Below are positions 57,675-64,000 of a stretch of DNA of 64,000 nucleotides, in pieces. Each line of letters opens with the position of its first letter. Within the stretch, counting starts at the first letter, position 1. This stretch comes from Colocasia esculenta (lineage: Eukaryota; Streptophyta; Magnoliopsida; Alismatales; Araceae), in contig CM024758.1 of NCBI GenBank assembly GCA_014218235.1, positions 69,946,206 through 70,010,205 of the forward strand, read 5' to 3'. Under the pieces are notes generated by a model. The model ran no database searches, was not told where the DNA came from, and saw nothing but the letters and a program-made list of their open reading frames with translations. A program made the position numbers and the translations under genes.

Positions 57675-58961
57675 CTAGACCATGTTTTGTGAATTTCTTG
57701 TGCTGGCCACTGTTTTGGTTCTCCCTTGGAGATGAGCACCCAAACCTTTTCCTGACTGATAGCCGAGCCTGAACATGATATCCCAACCTTTTGTGTTTGT
57801 GGTCACATCCTTCCTGACAGCTATCATTGATGGGGACCCGATTGGGCGGTTAGAAGAGAATGTATAAGCCCAGGGATAGTTGACATCGAGCACTGAAATG
57901 ACGGGCTTATTGGATGGCCATACTGATGGCAATACTCTCTCAACAGCTTCCACTGTGTGGGTCGTTGCTACGCTCTTAACCTTGACTATCCGCCCTTGGA
58001 AGGGGAATTTCAAACATTGATGTGCCGTGGAAGGCACTGCCCCTAGTGACTCAATCCACGGGCGCCCTAAGATGGCCTTGTAAGTGTGATCGATGTTCAA
58101 CACATAAAATTCAATTGACATGACAAGTGGCCCCAGCTCTGCTTGCAACGTGACAATCCCATGACAGGCACGTCGTGAATTGTCGTAGGCAGCTATGGTG
58201 GTGGGGGTAGGCTGCAATTGGCGCTCTGAGATGTTGCAGGCTCTTAGGGTGCTCAACGGGCATACATTAATGGAAGCCCCTGTATCTACTAGCGCTGCGT
58301 CAATGGCCACCTTGTTTATAGTGAGTGTCACACACAAAGGCATCTTCCTGGCTTCAGGGGCAGCTAATTCACCATCAGAAAAGGTAATAGTGGGTCCCCT
58401 GTTCACGATAGAAAGTACAGAAGGCAGATTGTCGGGGTTCATGTCCTCACTGACCATGACCCTCTGCAGGAAGGCCCTTAGGGCATCTTGGTGAGTCTGT
58501 GACCTTTTGATCAGCTCTAATATGGAGATTTTGGCGGGGGTTTGATCCAAATGCTTCAGAATGTCATATTGGGTCCCCGGGACCGGGTCTATCTCTTCCA
58601 TATCTTGTTGCTGTTGAGTGCTGGTTTGCTGTGCCGGTTGACCTGGCATGGATACGGACGCATTAGGGTACATCCGATGGAACATCCGCCCGCTCCGCAG
58701 GGCGAGGTTATGGTGGAGTGGAGGAGGTGAGGTGTCAAGAATGGAGGGGTTGGCTAGTAATGGAATGGGTGATATGACTGGGGAGTTGTAGGATGGTGAG
58801 GTGATGGTGGCAATAGTGGTGCGAAGGAGGGAGGCCCAGTGGATGTAGGCGTGGTGGCAGGGGTGTGATATGGGAAATAACCAAAAGCTGGCCCACTTCG
58901 TGTTCATCGTCGAAGGCCCATTGAGCTTCTGGTGGTGGGTGGTGGATGACTGGGTTAACAT
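57675..58961 (-). CDS. Tat-type aspartic protease with C-terminal G-patch (part of pol)
   Basis: This is an open frame of 428 codons within the gag-pol polyprotein. Residues 1-120 are a low-complexity Pro/Ser/Thr/Gln linker. Residues about 205-320 form the retroviral-type aspartic protease, with the active site ALVDTGASINVCP (DTGA at 226-229) and the flap/C-terminal block ILGRPWIESLGAVPSTAHQC. Residues about 392-413 are a G-patch (GWDIMFRLGYQSGKGLGAHL), a glycine-rich nucleic-acid-binding motif also seen after the protease of some retroviruses. The protease would release the mature proteins. The catalytic triad region is intact here, unlike the copy at 1-706. The first Met is probably internal to the polyprotein. 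Confidence 0.85.
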   Translation of the reverse strand: MLTQSSTTHHQKLNGPSTMNTKWASFWLFPISHPCHHAYIHWASLLRTTIATITSPSYNSPVISPIPLLANPSILDTSPPPLHHNLALRSGRMFHRMYPNASVSMPGQPAQQTSTQQQQDMEEIDPVPGTQYDILKHLDQTPAKISILELIKRSQTHQDALRAFLQRVMVSEDMNPDNLPSVLSIVNRGPTITFSDGELAAPEARKMPLCVTLTINKVAIDAALVDTGASINVCPLSTLRACNISERQLQPTPTTIAAYDNSRRACHGIVTLQAELGPLVMSIEFYVLNIDHTYKAILGRPWIESLGAVPSTAHQCLKFPFQGRIVKVKSVATTHTVEAVERVLPSVWPSNKPVISVLDVNYPWAYTFSSNRPIGSPSMIAVRKDVTTNTKGWDIMFRLGYQSGKGLGAHLQGRTKTVASTRNSQNMV

Positions 58962-59031
58962 GCGCGGGTGGAGGAGGTGGTGGAGCAGGTTGGGGGTTTG
59001 GAGCAGGCGGGTGTTGAGGATTATGCCAAGG

Positions 59032-60810
59032 TCATTTCGGCTGCTGCGGCTGCTGTTGTTGTTGCTGTTGCTGGTACTGTTGTTGGAAGGGTTGGAAACT
59101 GTTGTTGTTGTTGTTGTGGCGCTGCTGTCGCCTTTGCTGTGCCTCTGACCCTGTTGATCTTAAGGTCTGGATCAACCTCTTCATTTCTGCCCAATCAATT
59201 TGGTTCTGCTCATGAAGGTCATATATTATGTCCGGAATTGGAAACAATCCGACACATTGTGGCCCGGATGGCGATGGTAGACACAATACTTTGTTTGGTC
59301 CGCTGCCATATTCCAATTTGCCTTCTCAGGAGGGAGTCTAAGGGCATTCAAGGACATGAGGGCTGCAAAGACATCGGCCAAAGACTCGGGCAGAGGAGGA
59401 TATGGGCTCTTTTGGGTCCGTTGGGCTTTCTGGGGCATAGCCATTCTGAGGAGGAGGAACTTGGGAGTACTGGCGCTGGTCTTGTGGAGGGTCTGACCTG
59501 GGGAGGTTGCTGCTATTGTTACTCCATGGCTGCTGAGGTTGCTGGGTGTATGGAGACCTACCTATCGGGCCTTGGGGTTACTTACTGCACCCACTTGCTC
59601 ATTGGTTTGGATCCCCTCGGTGACTGGGCCTTGAGGCTTCTTGGTGTAACGGGATTTAGGGGTCTCAAACATAGAGTGTATAGGCGAGTCCTTGAGTTGG
59701 GTCTGAATGAAACGGGCTCGGCTATATAGCTGGTGCATGGTAGTAATGTCATTCATGGCCAAGATGGCTCGGTAAGTTGGGGTAGCATTGGAAATTAACA
59801 GCTTTACTTTCTCCTCCTCGGCATGGGGCAACGGACCTTGGCAGCCAATGAACGCCATCGGTCAGCATAAGTTGAGAACTCCTCCTCGGGCTTCATCTTT
59901 TCAGCTACTAGATCCACAAAGGAGTATTCGGGTCCGACCCGATCTTGGAATTGCTGTAGGAACCTCTCTTGAACAATTTGGAATCCTCGGCTTCCTCAGG
60001 GGGCAAAGAATAGAACCATTCCAGGGCCGAACCATCTAGGGATTTTCTGAACAAGTATGCCATGAGGTGGCGGTCATACTTGTGCGGTGCAGATTCATAG
60101 ACAAAATCCTTTAAATGAACATATGGGTCCCCTACCCCAGAGTACTGCCGGTAAACAGGGAGCTCCGACTGGGGTGGTACCCGGAGGTGTTGGAAAGATG
60201 GGAGAGCAATGTCGGCTACCTTCCGAGGATCAATTTGCCTCCTGAGGTCATGGAGCTCCTTTTTCATACTTGTCCATTCCGCAAGAAAGTCGGAAGGAGT
60301 TTGGATATGGTGCGCAGAGACAAGGGAGCGAGGTTGCTCAAAAGAGTGGGACCTCTCACGGGGGAGGGGAGCAGGTTCAGCCGTATAATATGTTGAGGTG
60401 GAGGGGATCGAGGCCGAACTTCTCGTGCGGAAGATAGCTTGGTTCGAGAAATGGATGGCCCGAGGACGGAGGGGTGTAGGATCTGCCCCTGAGGAAGGAA
60501 GGTGGGGTGCTGAGGCAACACGGGCGGAGGAATCCGCGGTCGGACTGAATTCTGACCCGAGGGGGATAGAGGTCGCTTCCCCTTGGCAGCGGCTAGAAAT
60601 TCGGGACTTGGTCCGGAGTGAGATGCGGGAGAAGCTGACTGAATTGCGAATGGGGGTCATCTCCCCTGGAGGAGAAGGAGGACGGGATGACTCCGATGAC
60701 GAGGGGAGGTTGGATGTGCCCCGGGAGTATGGCCGTAGAGGGTTGGGCCACATCCTCGAGGAGCCCATGGGCAGGACATCGTCGGCAAGGACCCGGAATT
60801 GGTCCATGTC
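59032..60810 (-). pseudogene. Tat-type gag (frameshifted)
   Basis: The likely start is the Met at 60810 (MDQFRVLADDVLPM). A Pro/Ser/Arg-rich N-terminal region is followed by the capsid-like core at about 59908-60200: YSGVGDPYVHLKDFVYESAP, LMAYLFRKSLDGSALEWFYS and LPPEEAEDSKLFKRG. Frameshifts then lead to AILAMNDITTMHQLYSRARF (59562-59858) and to a zinc knuckle of the variant form C-x2-H-x4-H-x4-C (CVYHRHPGHNVSDC, in 59226-59444). A glutamine-rich tail (59032-59150) contains runs of Gln and Asn. The CHHC variant is usual in Tat-lineage gag. Three or more frameshifts are present, some of which could be assembly errors. Confidence 0.82.
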
Positions 60811-61998
60811 GAACAAGGGATTATGATAGAATACAAGGATCGGAGGGGACTGACTCGATCTCCCTAAACAATGATGCATGCACCCCCCCAAAACAAAAAA
60901 GGGGTGATGCTGACAAACCTAGACTCTAACACAGCAAGAAAGACTGAGAGGAGGAGGGATGAACCGAAACACTCAAGTTGTCATGATTAATGCGCAAATT
61001 TCTTAAGGTTCGAACTTGACCTTTAGATGAATTGATTAAGGGCATGTCACTCGGTCAAGTGGCCCTAATAGGTAGGAACTCGAGTCCTCCGGTGTTGCTA
61101 AGGGTGGGACACTCACATGCGAGGGGTGGCTCGGACTAATGGGTGCGACGGGTACAACCGGCCCGGTGAACCGCAACGTGCGTACGGTCACGAGGACTTA
61201 CGGAGGTCCTTGGAGGTGGGCCCGAGTCAGTCTACGAGTGCTCGTAGGTGAGAGGGCTCACTCGACCAAGGGGAACCTGAACAAATAGGATGAATAGTAT
61301 GCAAAGGGCCTAAGTGCCCAAAATGTATGCAAGAGTAACAAATGAAGATCAAACAGGGTGACAAACAAGCTCTCGGGCAGAGTCGTGGCAGCCATATACA
61401 CCGCGACCTTATCGCGACAGGGCAGCCTGCCGCGATGAGAGCAGGAGCCCGAGAACAAAGTAAGTCACAACCAGACTCAAACAGACTACCCTAACAGATG
61501 ACAAAGGTGCAAAAATCACTAAATTGATACAAAACGGGTCATGAAGCACCCAAAAACCGATTCATGGATGAAAACATTAACATACAAAGCGTACCTGTTG
61601 ACGCGACGTTGATGCTCGACGTGACCCTGTCGCGTCCCTGCGCTATGCCGCGATAGAGCCCGAAAACTTACAAATGAAAAGAAAAGGAAAAGCCGAACCC
61701 TAACAGGATTCTAACATCCAAAAACACTACAATACATGGTACAGAGACATGGAACAGGGATGCATGATCTCATAGAAGCAGGATAAGGCAGATATGAGAA
61801 GAGAAACGCTGACCTGCTATCGCGTCCTTGTCGGGTGTCGCGAGCCTATCGCGTCCCCGCGATACGCCGCGACACGAACCGAGTGACAAAAAGTAGGAAA
61901 CAAAGAACAAAAGGACTAACAGGGCACTAAAATGACAAACAAGGAAGAAAACATGGCAAGCAGGCAAACTAAATCCACGAGGGTAGCACTGAAGGTCC
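60811..61998 (-). other. 5' leader of the Tat-type element
   Basis: No gene is supported. GTCGCGAC/CGCGAC motifs occur in groups at 61385-61440, 61595-61660 and 61818-61875. The leader ends at the primer site. Confidence 0.6.
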
Positions 61999-62015
61999 CA
62001 CCGTGATCGCCAAAA
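61999..62015 (-). promoter_or_regulatory. Primer-binding site of the Tat-type element
   Basis: On the minus strand TTTTGGCGATCACGGTGG, next to the LTR end GATTACA. The tRNA is not assigned here. Confidence 0.65.
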
Positions 62016-62017
62016 GG

Positions 62018-63409
62018 TGTAATCACGGGGATTGTGTCCCCCCAACACGCACACATATTAATCTAATAGCATGGAAAATAGGATGTGATCGCCACTAGAT
62101 AGTTGCCTAATGAGTAGAAAATAACATTGGCTAACTAAACTAGGAAAAGGAAAGAGAATGGAAGTGGACCTGGTGTCACGACAGGGTTACCTGCCGCGAT
62201 GATGCTGGGAACGCGTCGCCATCGCCAACCGCGTCTCTTTGTCGCGTCCCTCTCCACTGTCGCGTTCTCTTCTGTGCGGGAGATGTGATGATGGGACCTT
62301 CTTCCCGTCCTCCAGCCGGCTAGAGGACGAGAGCTCCTCGTGGGATCTCGCTTGGGTGCCTGCCAAAACAAAAAAGAAACAAGAAAAAGCCCTATTAGAA
62401 CAAGTTAAGTGTAGTAACTATTCCCAAAAATGAAAAGAAAAGAGAAAGCATGGTGGGAACGAACCTGGGGTGGTTTTAAAACCTTTTGGGTAGTAGGAAA
62501 AAATGTGGGGATGCAACCTATCTAGAAATAAAATAAAATGCATGAAGAAATAGAGGAAAAGGGGAGGAGAGAAGAATGAGCCCATTAGGGCGACTCCTGG
62601 CGTGGATGATGTTCAAATGATCGTGCAGAAGCTCTGGATGAAGTGGGGGTCGCCCTCCTCACGCTCCCGACTCCATGGATGATGAAGTAACAAGCTTTTG
62701 TAAGGTGGAATGTGAGGGAAGGAGTGGAAATGGGAGGGCTATGAGGCTAAGTATAGCTCAGTGGAGAATTCGGCAGCCCTTCGGGGTGAAAATCGGAGCC
62801 CCCCGTCCATGAAGAGAGGGCCTTGCTTTTATAAGCTTTTGAGAGAGAAAATCCATCAAAATGGATAATAAGTGAAATGGGAGATAAATGCCAATGAAAT
62901 CGCATAGGAGAGTCCTTAGGATCCCAAGAGAGTCCCTAGGGCCCAAATCCGCCCAAGGGGTTGAGATATTCCTATGGATAAAGATAAACCCATGGGAGGA
63001 TAAATAGGAGTTGGTTGCGGAGGCCTGCATGCTGCTGTCGCGGCGCATGTAGGGCCGCGAAATGGAAACGCGACAGGGCGGGGCGTCGCGACAGTATGTC
63101 CACGTGCATGAAAATGCATGGGCTATCGCGACGACCCGTAGCGACGCGACACTGAGACGCGGCGCTACAATACGCCGCATTAAGGAAGTCAATTATCTGC
63201 GAATTATCAGCCAATCATGTGAAAGAATAATGGTTATTTAAGCCTAGGGACTCTCTCAAAATGATAATGGACGGGATTTCAAGGCAATTTGAGTTGTTAA
63301 TGGGCTCAAAACAAGGCTAATAATGGGCTCAAGGTGAGTGACCAACTAGGGGCTCACTAAGATAACAAGAAATATGGTTCAACTCATTAGTCAGAATCGG
63401 GTGTCTACA
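62018..63409 (-). repeat. 5' LTR of the Tat-type element
   Basis: About 1392 bp. On the minus strand it starts TGTAGACACCCGATTC at 63409 and ends GATTACA at 62018. The TATA box (TTATAAAAGC) is at 62825-62834. A GTCGCGAC-type cluster lies upstream at about 63035-63180, with more motifs downstream at 62165-62275. It matches the plus-strand LTR at 41737-43147. Confidence 0.9.
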
Positions 63410-63790
63410 GGCACTAGCACTTTTGGGCACACATCCTAGGACCAGACAGGGCCCTTCATATTGCCAAGTATTAGTTATATTGTTTATCTTTAGACAATCA
63501 GTCAATGGAAATAGAGAGTATCAAAAATAGATGAGAGTAGTTGATGAATAGACGAGTGTATAGAGAACGTGAATAGATGAGCGAGGTAGAGTATAGATGG
63601 GGAGCTAGTGGTCGTTATGCATGAAACAACGATAACCAAAACAATAGAAAGTTGCACAAACACGCATAATGGGTGCTAGCAGTCAGGTAGATTCATGAAC
63701 AAAACCACTGGCCAAGCCACGAGGCATAGTACAGAGGTCCGACGTGATCTCATGATAAGGAGAGAGGCATTCTTGGCGTTTGGATTTACT
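63410..63790. other. Flanking sequence, unidentified
   Basis: No gene is seen. ATAGATGAG-type motifs recur loosely at 63515-63600. It is the target of the Tat-type insertion on one side and abuts an LTR start on the other. Confidence 0.4.
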
Positions 63791-64000
63791 TGTAGCAACC
63801 CGAGATTTCAATAATTGAAATTGGAGATAAATAGAAAATATGACACTTAATAATTAAAACTAGTTAAATGCGTACGCACCAGATCCCAGATGTAAAACAC
63901 ATCTAAAAATTTGTGTAAACATCATAGTTAGATTCTTTAAATATTATTCTCTAGTGACCCATAAAGAAATTTGGGCAATAAAAATCTTTTGGATGAATTT
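63791..64000 (+). repeat. Start of a plus-strand gypsy LTR
   Basis: It begins TGTAGCAACCCGAGATTT at 63791. The GTGACCCATAAAGAAATTTG block near 63954 and the preceding sequence match, inverted, the minus-strand LTR region around 37000-37080. It runs off the window. Confidence 0.6.

Larger units (their letters stand above)
57240..63409 (-). mobile_element. Tat-type Ty3/gypsy element, 5' half
   Basis: On the minus strand the order is 5' LTR (62018-63409), primer site, leader, gag, protease with G-patch, then the linker towards RT. It is truncated at about 57240. The CHHC-type gag knuckle, the ILGRPWI block and the G-patch after the protease fit the Tat lineage. Its LTR matches the plus-strand LTR at 41737-43147, but the two are inverted with 14 kb of unrelated elements between them, so they are separate copies. 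Confidence 0.85.

Noticed and set aside
58968..59729. 253-codon open frame on the plus strand
   Set aside because: It is the complement of the Tat gag glutamine-rich tail and zinc-knuckle region. Its Ala/Val runs are antisense poly-Gln.
41737..63409. The two Tat LTRs as a single 21-kb element
   Set aside because: They are in inverted orientation and have unrelated elements in both orientations between them.

Overview
The window is nuclear DNA of a flowering plant. Nearly all of it is LTR-retrotransposon sequence, nested and in several states of decay. I see no intact single-copy host gene, no tRNA or rRNA gene and no CRISPR array. The plant origin rests on the repeat families: a SIRE/Maximus-type Ty1/copia element with an env-like gene after pol, an Athila-type Ty3/gypsy element with a tRNA-Asp-type primer site, Tat-type Ty3/gypsy gag-protease with a G-patch, and plant mobile domain (PMD) reading frames. 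The species cannot be told from what is here. Two runs of exactly 100 N (18464-18563 and 55289-55388) are scaffold gaps, both inside repeats. Layout, left to right: 1-3408 is the 5' part of a minus-strand Ty3/gypsy element (RT start, protease, gag, primer site, 5' LTR). 3409-9185 holds two further minus-strand LTRs of one long-LTR gypsy family. 9299-18463 is the 3' half of a minus-strand SIRE-type copia element (3' LTR, env-like gene, RNase H, RT), cut off by the first gap. A related solo LTR (14734-16510, target duplication AAATC) sits inside its env-like gene. 18564-19041 and 34486-37392 are two pieces of another gypsy LTR, split by a complete Athila-type element at 19047-34480 (target duplication TACAC). 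That Athila copy has lost most of pol and carries a nested gag-only copia derivative at 24911-31447. 37393-44283 holds three antisense plant-mobile-domain-like genes or fragments around a plus-strand Tat-type 3' LTR (41737-43147). 44284-50868 is a second SIRE-type element (3' LTR, env-like gene, last 30 codons of pol), truncated by a plus-strand gypsy LTR at 50869-55277 that runs into the second gap. 55389-56593 has an integrase scrap, a leader, a primer site and a 454-bp near-perfect hairpin shaped like an LTR. 56604-56890 is a palindromic tandem repeat. 57240-63409 is the 5' half of a minus-strand Tat-type element (protease with G-patch, gag, leader, primer site, 5' LTR). The last 210 bases start another gypsy LTR. 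The most striking pattern cuts across families. In several unrelated LTR families the stretch upstream of the TATA box carries an array of short palindromes with a CG core, and each family uses its own sequence: CTGTCGACAG, ATTCGACT/AGTCGAAT, ATCGAT inside CTCAC/GTGAG, CGTCCA/TGGACG, GTCGCGAC. A related CCGTC/GACGG array has no assigned family. This could be a convergent regulatory module of these elements. Other notable structures are the LTR-shaped hairpin, the TATA-driven and apparently spliced antisense PMD-like gene near a Tat 3' LTR, a GC-rich block just upstream of the Athila promoter, and a duplicated primer-binding segment in the gag-only element.
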